Counted from the first letter of the stretch, positions 1 through 10,398 are shown. The stretch is 64,000 nucleotides of DNA from Lytechinus variegatus (GCF_018143015.1 NC_054756.1:18931361-18995360), one strand, 5' to 3'. The notes: generated from the letters alone by a model not told the origin. A program made the numbers and translations.

Positions 1-65
1 CGGTCAATTTGAAAAGTCAAATCTGAAAGGAAAAATCTAAAGAAAAGGGTTTGCTCGGCAAACCA
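1..65 (-). repeat. Start of the 3' LTR (cut by window edge)
   Basis: On the minus strand the LTR opens with TGGTTTGCCGAGCAAACC, which has the usual TG start and contains a perfect 7-base inverted repeat around CGA. The same bases recur at 6238-6302. The rest of this LTR lies left of base 1. Confidence 0.8.
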
Positions 66-77
66 TCCTCCCCCGCT
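66..77 (-). other. Polypurine tract of the BEL/Pao element
   Basis: Read on the minus strand, AGCGGGGGAGGA lies directly upstream of the TG that opens the 3' LTR. This is where the plus-strand DNA primer of an LTR element is expected, and it fixes the inner LTR boundary at 65/66. Confidence 0.7.
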
Positions 78-112
78 AGAAAAGAAGTAAGTATACATAT
101 GTCATGCATATC

Positions 113-1198
113 TTATTCCTCTACATAACCTTCCAAAGGGTATATTACTACTATCTTCGTGATGGGTCTCTTATATTCAGAGTCTTTAGTTTTGACTTTG
201 ACTGATCTGACCCTCCCGTCATCTCCAGGGTACACTTGAGTTATACGACCTAAAGTCCATTTACCCCGGACGGCATTTGGATCCGCTACTATCTCCACAT
301 CATCGACCCTCAGATTGCGTCTGTCAACGTTCCACTTCTGTCTTGGTACAAGCAAAGGGAAGACATCACGAATCCAAGATTTCCAGAATGAATCGACGAT
401 CTTCTGGACGAATTCGACTCGGTGACGGGGATTCTTGGTATCACGGAAAGTTCCTTGAGGTACGTGGCTAGATGCTCTACCCAACAAGATATCATTAGGG
501 CATAGGTAAGAATCATCATCTGGGTCTGTGGGAATCCTCCCGATGGGGCGTTGATTAACTAGATTGGCCACTTCTTGAAGGTATTTGTACAACTCGAAAG
601 GAAAAAGACAATGATCCTTGATAGCCTTCTTCAGTGCTAATTTACAGCTTTTGACCAGGGCTTCTGCGCACCCATTATGATGAGGTGCTAATGGCGTCAC
701 AAACCTCCAGTCGGTGCCCCTCTCAGCGCAGAACTCCTTTAGCTCATCTGCACTCCAGCCCTCTAACATTTCTCGCAGCTCTCTTTCAGCTCCAACGAAC
801 TGCTTCCCATTGTCACTGATTAAGCAAGAAGGTTGGCCACGGATTGCAAAAAAACGTCGTAAAGCCTGCAAGAACTCCATAGTCGAGCAATCAGGTGCAA
901 CCTCTAAGTGGACTGATCTGGTGTTAAGACATGTGAAGATGATGCCATAGTACTTCGCAGTCTTATTACGCCCTATTCTCACTGGTATCGGTCCGAAGTA
1001 ATCACATGATGTGGCATAGAATGGTGGCGTTAAAGGCATCATCCTATCAGCTAGTAGTTCAGACATGAACTGAGTTTCTGCTCTTTTCTCCATCTCTCGA
1101 CATGTTACACATCTGTACTTCTCTGATTTGGTTAGACGTTGAACTCCAGGAATCCAGTACCTCGTCCGGATTTTAGCCGATGTTGTAGCTACCCGCAT
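113..1198 (-). CDS. BEL/Pao integrase segment (361 aa)
   Basis: Integrase inserts the element's cDNA into host DNA. The fragment starts with the CxxC half (CVTC, about residue 30) of the zinc-binding HHCC motif, followed by the catalytic core. Candidate acidic residues are D in CDYFGP, D in SDNGKQF and E in NGCAEALVKS, with about 50 residues between the last two, a wide spacing typical of BEL/Pao. A C-terminal basic region (WTLGRITQVYPGDDG) resembles the usual tail domain. The two histidines of HHCC lie in a different frame just upstream, so the protein is broken at its N-terminus. The ATG is only the first in the open frame. Confidence 0.85.
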   Translation of the reverse strand: MRVATTSAKIRTRYWIPGVQRLTKSEKYRCVTCREMEKRAETQFMSELLADRMMPLTPPFYATSCDYFGPIPVRIGRNKTAKYYGIIFTCLNTRSVHLEVAPDCSTMEFLQALRRFFAIRGQPSCLISDNGKQFVGAERELREMLEGWSADELKEFCAERGTDWRFVTPLAPHHNGCAEALVKSCKLALKKAIKDHCLFPFELYKYLQEVANLVNQRPIGRIPTDPDDDSYLCPNDILLGRASSHVPQGTFRDTKNPRHRVEFVQKIVDSFWKSWIRDVFPLLVPRQKWNVDRRNLRVDDVEIVADPNAVRGKWTLGRITQVYPGDDGRVRSVKVKTKDSEYKRPITKIVVIYPLEGYVEE

Positions 1199-1499
1199 GT
1201 CCTTGCTGATGATAGTAGCGAGTGATAAGCTTAGCTACATGATGGCCATTAGGGATAAGAGTTGGATGTCTTGCTTCATACGATTGTTTGCTCTTATCTA
1301 CTCTACCTCCAACTCTGATGATACCTTCACTGAGAAATGGACTTAGAGCCTTGAATTCACCAGACCTCAAGCGTTCATGAAGTGGTTTCTGTACCTCCTT
1401 GATCCAGTACAGTTCAGCAACACTTAACTCGGATGCAGTGAGTGGGCCATCTTCTCTTGTCAGTCCTTCATCAACTTTCGTCTTGCATCTGGCCTTCAT
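1173..1499 (-). pseudogene. BEL/Pao connection between RNase H and integrase, frameshifted fragment
   Basis: This 108-residue piece contains the region typical of BEL/Pao ahead of integrase (LSVAELYWIKEVQ, then GGRVDKS and HPTLIPNGHH). It ends with HQQGH, the two histidines of the integrase zinc motif. It overlaps the integrase frame by 26 bases in another frame, so a frameshift near 1173-1198 splits the HHCC motif. A second frame change lies between 1500 and 1607. Confidence 0.75.
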
Positions 1500-1606
1500 A
1501 TTCTTGACAAATCGATGTACATAAGCTGTGACTCTGAGGAGTCTTCTCCAAGACGAATACTTCTCACAGCCAATGACACCAGAACATGTTGTATGTAGAA
1601 CTTGCT

Positions 1607-3622
1607 TTACCTTTCTCCTCTCCTTGTCATCATCACCTTGTTGTACATGGAGCGATTTTCCTCTGGCCAGTCATCTATAGGCTTGAATAGGAATTCAGGA
1701 CCATGTTCCCATTCTTTACTTAGATCTCTGACTGCTAAGCCTCTGGAGATTTTATCAGCAGGGTTAATATTTCCGGGAACATATCTCCAGTTCTCTGGAT
1801 TGGCAGCACTCTGGGTCTCTCCCACTCTGGATGAGACGAATGACTTGTACATTCTGGACTGACTGTGGATCCATGCTAGAGTAATGAGACTGTCTGTCAT
1901 GAAGATTTTCTCTAGCAACTTCAGAGTTGTCTCTTCCTTTATCGCAGTATACAGCCTCGTCGCCATCAGAGCCGCTTGTAGCTCTGATCTGGGAATAGTT
2001 AGCCGTTTCAACGGGGCCACTCTTGACCTTGCTGCTACAAATCTTGTAGTAAAACTGCCGTCTGCTATCTGCCATCTCAGGTACGCGCAGCATTCGAAGG
2101 CAGCTTCTGGTGCATCTGAGAACACACATAATATTGGATTGTCAATAGCTCCTGGTGGTGTGAGGCTTCGGTCAAGTTTAGCCTCGCTCAACTCTTTCAT
2201 TTCGTTGAAGAAATTTGTCCACCATTTCTGTTGTTCATCTGGCAGTCTTTCATCCCATTTGTATCCCTTCTCCCAAAGCCTTTGCATTCCCATCTTGGCT
2301 CGAACAAGGAAGGGTGATACAAATCCAAGTGGGTCGAAGATTCTTGCTATTCGACTCAGGATTTTTCGTTTTGTCCATTTTCCTTCATTATTGGCTGATT
2401 TCTCTTCTCTACTGGACCCGTCCGAGGTTGACTTGTACGAGAATGAATCGTTATGTTGGTCCCAAACAACTCCTAAGACTTTCTCATTGGACAATTTCTT
2501 CAGCAAGTCCATCTCTTTCTGGTTACTGGGTCTTATATTCTTATTAGACGCCCAACCCTTGACGTGAAATCCACCATCAGCCAAAGCTTTGTCGATTTCA
2601 TCAGTAAGCTGGATGGCTTCTTCCTCAGTTGGTGTCGAGAAACAAATGTCATCCATGTATGTACTTTTCTTCAGGATCTGTGCTGCTTTAGGACTTTCCT
2701 TCTCTGCTACTTCAGCTGTTTTTCTCAAGGCAATTTGGGCCATTGCCGGGGAGGGCTTGTCGCCAAAGGTGACAACCAACTTGATGTAGACATCAGGCTT
2801 CCTCTCAACTTCAAGATCACGCCAGAGATACCTGTGTACATGTTGGTCAATTACAGGTACCTTGACACGGTGATACATCTTGGATATGTCACCACTGATT
2901 GCAACAGAGTGATCGCGGAACTTCATCAGAACTCCAAAAAGTGAATTCAACATATCAGGACCCTTGTGCCAGTATTCATTGAGAGAATGTCCTTGATAGC
3001 TTGCTGACGAGTTGAATACAATACGCACTGGGGTACTTTTCTTTTCAGGTCTAACTACTGCATGGTGACTAATATAGTGAACCGGTCCTGAATATCCACT
3101 GACTTCATTATCAGACAACTTCCGTGCGAATCCCATCTCTACCAGCTGGGTCATCTGTTCTTGGTAAGCTTTTGCATGATCAGGATTCTTTAGAAGCCTC
3201 CTTTCTGTAGCTTCCAACATCTTCTCAGCTAACCATCGGTTATCAGGAAGTTTGTTTGGGTCTCGTTTCCATGGATACGAAACTTGCCACTGATTACCTT
3301 CTTCGACACAAGACCGTTCAATCATATCATACTCCTCTTTGTCTGCCTTGGTCATCCCTGTAGGTTGGCATTGACAGTCGATGTCCTTGACTCCCATCGA
3401 CTCCGTCGTCCAGAACTCAGTCAGATCCACTGGCTTGGCTAACTGCACGTGCAAGACTTTACTTGGTTCCATCCTCTTATGCGGTAACCTTCCTAGGATC
3501 ACCCATCCAACAGGTGAATGACGAGCAGTTAAGTTGTGGGTCTCCTTTGACTCACCTCCATGGAACTTGGGAATGTCACTGCCAACTAGTAAGTCAATAT
3601 CTCCGCCATGCCTGTTTAGCAT
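1607..3622 (-). CDS. BEL/Pao reverse transcriptase and RNase H segment (671 aa)
   Basis: The protein copies element RNA into DNA and degrades the RNA strand. It begins at the end of the protease-like region (DIDLLVGSDIPKFH), then has the RT palm with VRIVFNSSA, ISGDISKMYHRV and the catalytic YMDD box. After it comes the BEL/Pao-specific VLGVVWD and ILSRIARIFDPLGFVSPF region. The RNase H part shows FSDAPEAAFE, RSELQAAL and FMTDSLITLAWIHS, which supply the D-E-D catalytic set. The open frame is long and domain-complete, but it is cut from gag/protease upstream (7-base overlap in another frame) and from integrase downstream. Confidence 0.9.
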   Translation of the reverse strand: MLNRHGGDIDLLVGSDIPKFHGGESKETHNLTARHSPVGWVILGRLPHKRMEPSKVLHVQLAKPVDLTEFWTTESMGVKDIDCQCQPTGMTKADKEEYDMIERSCVEEGNQWQVSYPWKRDPNKLPDNRWLAEKMLEATERRLLKNPDHAKAYQEQMTQLVEMGFARKLSDNEVSGYSGPVHYISHHAVVRPEKKSTPVRIVFNSSASYQGHSLNEYWHKGPDMLNSLFGVLMKFRDHSVAISGDISKMYHRVKVPVIDQHVHRYLWRDLEVERKPDVYIKLVVTFGDKPSPAMAQIALRKTAEVAEKESPKAAQILKKSTYMDDICFSTPTEEEAIQLTDEIDKALADGGFHVKGWASNKNIRPSNQKEMDLLKKLSNEKVLGVVWDQHNDSFSYKSTSDGSSREEKSANNEGKWTKRKILSRIARIFDPLGFVSPFLVRAKMGMQRLWEKGYKWDERLPDEQQKWWTNFFNEMKELSEAKLDRSLTPPGAIDNPILCVFSDAPEAAFECCAYLRWQIADGSFTTRFVAARSRVAPLKRLTIPRSELQAALMATRLYTAIKEETTLKLLEKIFMTDSLITLAWIHSQSRMYKSFVSSRVGETQSAANPENWRYVPGNINPADKISRGLAVRDLSKEWEHGPEFLFKPIDDWPEENRSMYNKVMMTRRGER

Positions 3623-4620
3623 ATTTCTATAAGTTGTTTGGCTGCTGACTGTAGATATTCTTCTGGTACACTGTCTGTGGCACTGATATGAGGCAGGCTA
3701 ATCACCGTAACTGGTAAGGAATTTCGTCCTCCTAGCTCTTTTACGTTGACCTTGTATTCATTGGTAATTACCTCCTCTTCAACTCCTCCCAGCTTTGATA
3801 TCACAACAGTGATTTCTTTACCTTCTAGCTTTAACTCGTCTGCAAGTGACTGCTTGATGATTGACACTTGTGCACCGCAAGCAAAGCATGCCTTATTTTC
3901 CTTGACAAGCTTCATTCTCTCCTTGAACGACTTGGAAAAAAATGACTTGCATTGGTCAGTCCAGTGGGAATCATCTTTACAGAGCCAGCATCTGTCGAAC
4001 TTTCTTTCCTGGTTATTGGTACTTGGGCTGGACTTCTTGGTTACAAAGTTGATGCTTGTTTTTACTTCACCTCTTACCGGAGCTGCTGATCTCATCTTTG
4101 CCTTCAACTCTAGGGTGAGGAATCGAAGAAATTTCTCAAATGTTGCAGAAGCTTCACCCAATTCTTGATTTCTAAACCAGATCTTTCTATCTTCAGGGGT
4201 GAGTTTCTTCTCCATGATAGCCAGCATGTGACTATTATTCATGTCGTTCTCCTTCCCAATTTCGTTGAGCACAATGTAACTTCTGCGTACTATGTTCACA
4301 AATTCACAGAAGCGAGCATCTTCACCTGGTTTCAAGGAGCGAAATTTGGTGATGTCATGAATAATTGCGTCTGCAACTAACCTTGGGTCTCCATACACAA
4401 TATCTAACTGCTCCCAAGCTGCTTTGAAGTCTCGTCCCATTCCTTGAATCATCTGTAGGGGTTTACCTTGTAGACATGATCGCAAGATCATCAGAGCATC
4501 TCTTTCATCAAAAACCTCTCCCAGAGCATGTTGAAAGTCAGCTTTGAATATGCAATAATCTCGCACATTTCCGTTAAATGTGGGCATCTTTGGCTTTTCC
4601 ATTTTGAACATGGATCCCAC
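3616..4620 (-). pseudogene. BEL/Pao gag C-terminal part fused to protease remnant
   Basis: The first 180 residues match the gag-like region of BEL/Pao elements (MPTFNGNVRDYCIFKADF, later RKIWFRNQE). A zinc knuckle follows (CWLCKDDSHWTDQC). The next cysteine pair (CFAC) runs straight into GAQVSIIKQSLADEL, which is the part of the aspartic protease after its catalytic Asp. A deletion at about 3871-3885 therefore removed the second knuckle and the protease active site. It ends in a stop overlapping the RT frame. Confidence 0.8.
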
Positions 4621-4677
4621 TCTCTTCTGAACATTTGATGTTGTTTCATCAGAACTAGCTTCTGAATCACTTGGCTG

Positions 4678-5091
4678 TTAATTCGTCATCTGTCTTCGTA
4701 GTTTCTGCGCTGAAACGTTTTTCTCTGTCTCTCCCTGATGGCTTAGGAAAGACTGCTGACATTCATCCATCCATCTTTCTTCCATGTCGTATTCATCGTC
4801 ATCTTCAATAAGCTCTGAAAATGATTCATGCCTATTCTGCAATTCTTCATAAGCAAGAAGATACCTTTCATAGATCTCCTGCACATCTGAAATAGGCCGT
4901 CTTTCTTCTATCAAGCTCTTCAAGGCGTGTCCTATTCTTGTAAGCTTGCCCTTCGCACCTCGGCGTTGGTGGCGTTGACTCTTCAGAAGATCAGCCTTGG
5001 ACACAGGAGTCTCTTTCTCAGTAGATTCATCCATATCTCCTTCACTCCAGATCCCAGATAAAGACGTTACAGCTTCTGATCCGTCTCCCAA
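4678..5091 (-). pseudogene. BEL/Pao gag N-terminal part
   Basis: The 137 residues are rich in charged residues (KRGAKGKLTRIGHALKSLIEE; ELIEDDDEYDMEERW) with predicted helix, as in the gag start of BEL/Pao elements. It is in the same frame as the gag segment that begins at 4620. The two are separated only by a TAA at 4678-4680, so a single in-frame stop splits gag. The ATG at 5091 is the likely true start, lying just after the right-hand LTR and leader. Confidence 0.7.
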
Positions 5092-5099
5092 AGAAATTG

Positions 5100-6302
5100 A
5101 ATTTGATGGATCGCCGGAGAAAGGAAACTTTCAAGCTCGGAGTTAGAAATGCCGATAATTGTATAGGGAGATTTTTTTCAATCTGCATAATCAGAAAAAG
5201 AAATGAAAAACATCATAAGTATGCTGCAAGTGCAAAATAGACTTATTTTGTCAATGACACTATCAGACTCACTTTGTTTACGATTCGAGTACCTGAATCT
5301 ATTTATCATTCAACATTCATGACTTGCTCATTATGATAGCTAATTTTGTGTATTTAAACTGATTTATGTTTATATGTAACACTTTATCATAATTCCTTGC
5401 TATGTTGTCATTTAAAATGAATTTGTTCAAACTAAAGTCAAGTCTTCATTGACTAATTATTTGTGTACTGAAACTCTCTTAAAAGAAATAGTTCCTTTCG
5501 TATAAATATAAAATGTAAACATTCTTCAAACGAATTCAGTACCTCAGAAGACTATATAATTATTCATGAGTCTGATAAGCAGAAAAATAGGGCTTATTTT
5601 ATGTAAAGTATCGCCTTATATCATTTGCTCTCCAAGTATTATCTAATCTATTCTCAATATTCCTAAATGGTTTTGTCTTTATCAAATCCTATGAGAGATA
5701 AGCTACAACTAAAATCACTCCCATGCTTTGCACATATCAAATAAACTGTCAGCTACATCACCACCATCATGGTTTATGAATTAATGCAAGAATGTTTAAG
5801 CTAAACATCAATTTCTCCTGATAAGTCATAAGACTTCTTTATCTAAACTTCATTCTCAGAATCTATATTAAACTAACATCCATTCACAAAATACGGTTTG
5901 TTTACATCTCTTACGCCCTCTACGTCTTCATACGCTACTATACTCATTAGCATAATTTGCCCGATTTACTTTCATTGACACGTAAGCACCCTTACGCTAA
6001 ACTGACCTTGACTTTCTATGAAATCAACCAAAAATAATTTCCCTTTTTTTACATTAACTAAACAACATATCATTCTTTCTAAGACATATACAGATACAAT
6101 GAGTATTAATTATGCAAACTTACTTCTTGTTCGGCATTCTAACTGCTTCAGTTTGGGGTAATTTATTGGTTATTCTGAGACATATCGAAGAAAAACATTC
6201 ACGTTTTCTAGCTTTCGGCAAGTGCGCTGACCTCATACGGTCAATTTGAAAAGTCAAATCTGAAAGGAAAAATCTAAAGAAAAAGGTTTGCTCGGCAAAC
6301 CA
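5100..6302 (-). repeat. 5' LTR and leader of the BEL/Pao element
   Basis: The outer end at 6302 is set by the terminal repeat shared with bases 1-65. The region is AT-rich and non-coding. The inner boundary and the tRNA primer-binding site are not resolved, because the matching 3' LTR lies mostly outside the window. Confidence 0.65.
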
Positions 6303-7348
6303 GTATTAAATATACGTTTAGAAACACATCTTGTAGACAAAATAATAATTAAAATATGTGGCCCATGTGTAAATGGGGAAATTCACATAGTCATCAAGAC
6401 GGTTTTGATAAACGAGATACTCGATGTTATCAATTGATATGGTTGGCGAAAATTTATCAACGAATATCAGATTTATAGACTTAAAATTTTATATTTTTCC
6501 TGATACATGTGAAATCACACACAACCAGCGCATCATACTTATCTGATAATATAGGCCTACGGATGAAGAGCTTGATTCCAAAAGGAGCTAAATCCATTAA
6601 ATTTGAAAGGTTTGTAAAAACTGATTGCAAATTTGAGTTTTGTTCCAAAAGGAGTTAACTCCAAACCAGTTTTGTTCCAAAAGGAGCTAAATCCACTCTG
6701 CGGTTGTTTAAAATTAGTTAGTTTTCCTATTTCAAATAAAGTTATGCATTCAACTTTTTAGGTACATGCTGTGGATACAAGTTCACGCCATCAGTGCAAA
6801 TTTTGCTGAAAACAACAGAATTTTACATTTGTTATGAATATTTATGGATTTAACTCCTTTGGAATTAGATTTCGAATAGTGGACGTTCTTAGAAAAGATT
6901 ACAAAATATTTTTTTCTTTTTATAATTTTCAATGTGTAAACATCAGAAAAGATGCGAAATGTACTCTGCCACCTATATTTATGTGTTTCGTGTTCATTTT
7001 CCAATATCAAACATGTCTCAATTGGCAGAAATTGACATTTTCTAGGGTTTTGTTCCAAAAGGAGCTAAATCCATGAAAAAAATTGTACAAATTCTTGGGA
7101 AATTGATAATGAATGCTAGATTTTTGAATTCATGATTTAATTAACCTAAGATGATAGTATGACCTACTATCATCTATATCAAACTAAAACAACAGTGGCT
7201 AAGGGAAAGTGGTGAATTAAAAAAAAATTGATTTACAGAAAAACACCAATAGTAAAATTAGCTCCTTTTGGAACAAAAATCTTCAGATATTGACTGATGG
7301 GGTGATACAACATTCTATGGATCCGGAGCGCTGAGGGTAAAACGTAAT
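6303..7348. repeat. AT-rich DNA with a scattered 20-base motif in both orientations
   Basis: No gene is seen. The word TTCCAAAAGGAGCTAAATCC, or close variants, occurs near 6573, 6641, 6675 and 7050 on the plus strand. It occurs reversed near 6845 and 7258. The spacing is irregular, so this is not a simple tandem array. Confidence 0.6.
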
Positions 7349-7692
7349 AGCGAGTTTTCGATTTGCACGTCGACTAGTGGACCGCGACGAAAGTGTGTCA
7401 TAATAGTCTGCTTTGTGTTTACGGTATACAGAACCGCTGGAGTAAATCACCACGTTGCTTTAATCAGTGGGCAAGGATTTGATTGCTCGTTTACTACATT
7501 TCGAACGAGCGTGATCTGAGCAAAACCCCACGGTCCTCATTTATGAAGTTGACGTGTCAGGAATGGCTTGCACATGCTCATTGTCTTCCAATCATGTGCT
7601 CGACTGACTTTGCATACCATCAACACAAAGCAGACTATTATGACGTACTTTCGTCGCAGTCCACTAGTCGACGTGCCAATCGAGAACTCCCT
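7349..7692. mobile_element. Foldback (MITE-like) element
   Basis: Bases 7349-7420 and 7621-7692 are inverted copies of about 72 bases with about 90% identity; both contain CACGTCGACTAGTGGAC. They are separated by a loop of about 200 bases. It looks like a non-autonomous DNA transposon. No coding region is seen. Confidence 0.7.
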
Positions 7693-7944
7693 AATATCGA
7701 CACAATTATGTTTCTCTCCATTCATGAGGAGGTGACCCCCCTCCCCTATTTCGCTCATCATCTTCTAAATTTCCCTCCCCTCTGGTAAATCCTTGAGCCA
7801 CCCATGTGAAAGATAGATTCTTGTCAACTGTTGCTCATCGTTTCATTCAAAAGTACAAACAGTACAATAATAAGTTGTTATGGGATGTATTCATGTAAGA
7901 GTGCACATTTCCTTTCTCGATTAATTATTCTTTTTTACGTTTAG

Positions 7945-8031
7945 ATCCCTGTTTTGGGGAATGTGACATGTGTACACAAATCTGTGTAAAATCTCATCAG
8001 GGATTTTTCTGCGAGGATGGCAATAACACAG
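7945..8031 (+). CDS. EGF-like domain exon, copy 1
   Basis: A possible 87-base exon lies between TTTAG and GTGAGA splice sites, phase 1 on both sides. It encodes DPCFGECDMCTQICVKS followed by HQGFFCEDG. The cysteine spacing (C-x3-C-x2-C-x3-C-x8-C) resembles an EGF-like module. Symmetric 1-1 phase is typical of shuffled extracellular modules. I found no flanking exons of the same gene, so this may be an isolated remnant or part of a gene extending to the left or right. Confidence 0.5.
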
Positions 8032-8832
8032 GTGAGAAACACCTCTTCCGGTTAATTAAGAAATAAAACATTTATTCTGATGACTCTGGAGATCTCTGAT
8101 TTTTCACAAAAATAATATGTGAATTAACCATACGCCGGGGACGGCCCCTCCCTCGTCACTTTATACAAATCATTGGGCAGTTTTCTGACTCGTTATTACT
8201 AGTCTTGCACAACTCTTTGAGATCAAGTTTTATATTATGCTTGCCTGACCCCGAATTGCTCAAAATTATGAGTTCATCTACTTGACAAATCCTATGATAA
8301 TTCTGTTTCGCGCCCCCCAAAATCAGTTATTTTATGTTATGATCTGTATAGTTTTAGGTGACCCCCCCCCCTATTTCGCTCATCATCTTCTAAATTTCCC
8401 TCCTCTCTGGTAAATCCTTGATCCACCCATGGGAAAGATAGATTCTTGTCAACTGTTGCTCATTGTTTCATTCAAAAGTACAAAGAGTACAATAATAAGT
8501 TGTTATGGGATGTATTAATGAGTTAAATTATGAGTTCATCTACTTGACAAATCCTATGATAATTCTGTTTCGCGCCCCCCAAAATCAGTTATTTCATGTT
8601 ATGATCTGTATAGTTTTAGGTGACCCCCCCCCCTATTTCGCTCATCATCTTCTAAATTTCCCTCCTCTCTGGTAAATCCTTGATCCACCCATGGGAAAGA
8701 TAGATTCTTGTCAACTGTTGCTCATTGTTTCATTCAAAAGTACAAAGAGTACAATAATAAGTTGTTATGGGATGTATTAATGTAAGAGTACACATTTCCT
8801 TTCTCGATTAATTATTATTTTTTTACGTTTAG

Positions 8833-8928
8833 ATCCCTGTTTTGGGGAATGTGACATGTGTACACAAATCTGTGTAAAATCTCATCAGGGATTTTTCTGC
8901 GAGGATAAACAAGATGGCAATAACACAG
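8833..8928 (+). CDS. EGF-like domain exon, copy 2 with three extra codons
   Basis: It is identical in protein to copy 1 except for an in-frame insertion that adds Lys-Gln-Asp after the last cysteine (FFCEDKQDGNNTG). Both splice sites are kept and the phase stays 1-1. Because frame and splice sites survive in both copies, either or both could be spliced into a transcript. Confidence 0.5.
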
Positions 8929-9480
8929 GTGAGAAACACCTCTTCCGTCACTTTATACAAATCATTGGGCAGTTTTCTGACTCGTTATTACTAGTATTGC
9001 ACAACTCTTTGAGATCAAGTTTTATATTATGCTTGCCTGACCCCGAATTGCTCAAAATTATGAGTTCATCTACTTGACAAATCCTATGATAATTCTGTTT
9101 CGCGCCCCCCAAAATCAGTTATTTTATGTTATGATCTGTATAGTTTTTTAAACATTGACATTTACTATCGACAAACGAAATAAAAAAATGATTGTTGCTC
9201 ATACATCAATCATAATATCTCCCTTCTGTTCCCTCCATCAACACAAATAAAAAGGATCAATGAGTCCTTCGATATCTGTCCTTGTACTCTTGAATTTCTC
9301 ATCTTTAGATATCAGAACGATGTCGTCATATTCCATATTGTAAATCCGTTCTTAAGACTCACCAATATTCAAAATAAATCATATCATTAATCATCAAAAT
9401 AATCATATAGTTTTCTAATATGTTTGCAATTTCAGTGTTTTGATGCAATTTATTCTAATTTATATGAAATATCATTAAGG

Positions 9481-9613
9481 GCCATTTCACACGTGAATCC
9501 CGAATCATTATTGTAAAGAGTATAGTTTCACACGTGCTAATTCGTCATTGGCATTTTTATTTTCACTGGAATCATCATTCAAATTGCGATTTATTTTCCG
9601 TGTGAAAGGGTGG
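9481..9613. mobile_element. Short foldback element
   Basis: It begins GGGCCATTTCACACGTGAAT and ends CCGTGTGAAAGGGTGG, so the ends are imperfect inverted repeats. About 130 bases, no coding region. From there to 9730 lies AT-rich DNA with a GCGCTATATAAAT word common at the 3' end of repeats in this window. Confidence 0.45.
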
Positions 9614-9730
9614 TAAGTCTAATGAATTATTAATTTTTGTATAATGCACTGAATAAGCGCATAGAGAGTCTTCGCTGATCGATATGCGCTATATAAATAA
9701 TTACTAGTTTTTCCCACACTCTCAAATGGT

Positions 9731-10308
9731 CAAGTCCACCCCAGAAAATTGCTGATACAAATCGATAGAGATAAATCAAACAAACACGGAAAGTTCCATC
9801 AAAATCGAATGTAAAATAAGAAAGTTATGACATTTTAAAGTTTCGCTTATTTTTTTTACAAAAAAATCTGCACAACTCAGGGATATGCAAATGAGACAGT
9901 CAATGATGTCCCTTACCATTCCTTTTGTTTTTTATTGTTTAAATTATATGATATTATAATTTTTGATAACAAGGACCAACTTTACTTCATCACAAACTGT
10001 TAAAATAATGGTAATTCCACATGTTCAGGAGGAAAAGATGTTTCACAAGACAATGAGATTTTTTTCTTTCATATTTCATGTAATAAAATACAAAAAGAAA
10101 ATAGGGAGTGGGTGATGCCATCAGTCTGCTCATTGGCATACCGACCAGGATGTGCATATAACTGTTTTGAGAAATTTTAAAAGCGAAACTCTAAAATGTC
10201 AAAACTTTCCTATTTTATATCCGATAATTATGATGAAATTTTCAGCGTTAAGCTTCTCGGATTTTCTCCTTTTATTCAAATCAACATTTTGTTCGGGTGG
10301 ACTTGTCC
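9731..10308. mobile_element. Foldback element of the CAAGTCCACCCC family, copy 1
   Basis: The ends are CAAGTCCACCCCAGAAAA and GGGTGGACTTG. Both halves carry inverted copies of GTTATGACATTTTAAAGTTTCGC-like and TGATGTC...GACAGT-like blocks, so the whole element can fold on itself. A second copy lies at 45582-46178. Non-coding. Confidence 0.7.
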
Positions 10309-10330
10309 TTTAAAGAGGGCAGCTATTGCA

Positions 10331-10398
10331 CAAATTGTCGCCCCAACTCTACATGACCATTTTTGCTTGTTTGTTACGAAATGGGGCGACAATTTGTG
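10331..10398. repeat. Perfect short inverted repeat
   Basis: ACAAATTGTCGCCCCA and its reverse complement TGGGGCGACAATTTGT flank a loop of about 33 bases, which could form a stable hairpin. Confidence 0.6.

Larger units (their letters stand above)
1..6302 (-). mobile_element. BEL/Pao-type LTR retrotransposon, decayed, left end cut by window
   Basis: On the minus strand the order is gag, protease remnant, reverse transcriptase, RNase H, integrase, which is the BEL/Pao order. A 65-base direct repeat, 1-65 and 6238-6302, differs at about one base and marks the outer part of the two LTRs. A purine tract sits just inside the left copy, as expected for the 3' end of the element. The coding region is broken by one in-frame stop, an internal deletion at the protease and at least three frame changes, so this copy cannot make its own proteins. 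Target-site duplications cannot be tested because the left end lies outside the window. Confidence 0.9.
7727..9148 (+). repeat. Threefold tandem duplication containing EGF-like exons
   Basis: Three head-to-tail copies start with GGTGACCCCCC at about 7727, 8357 and 8620. The first and third keep an EGF-like exon. The middle copy (about 263 bases) lacks the segment that holds it. All end in the same sequence (CAGTTATTT[TC]ATGTTATGATC). The copies are very similar, so the duplication is recent. Confidence 0.8.

Noticed and set aside
113..6302. Possible envelope gene or infectious retrovirus
   Set aside because: No membrane-type ORF lies between integrase and the 3' LTR; the gap is under 50 bases. 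The element is an LTR retrotransposon of the BEL/Pao type.
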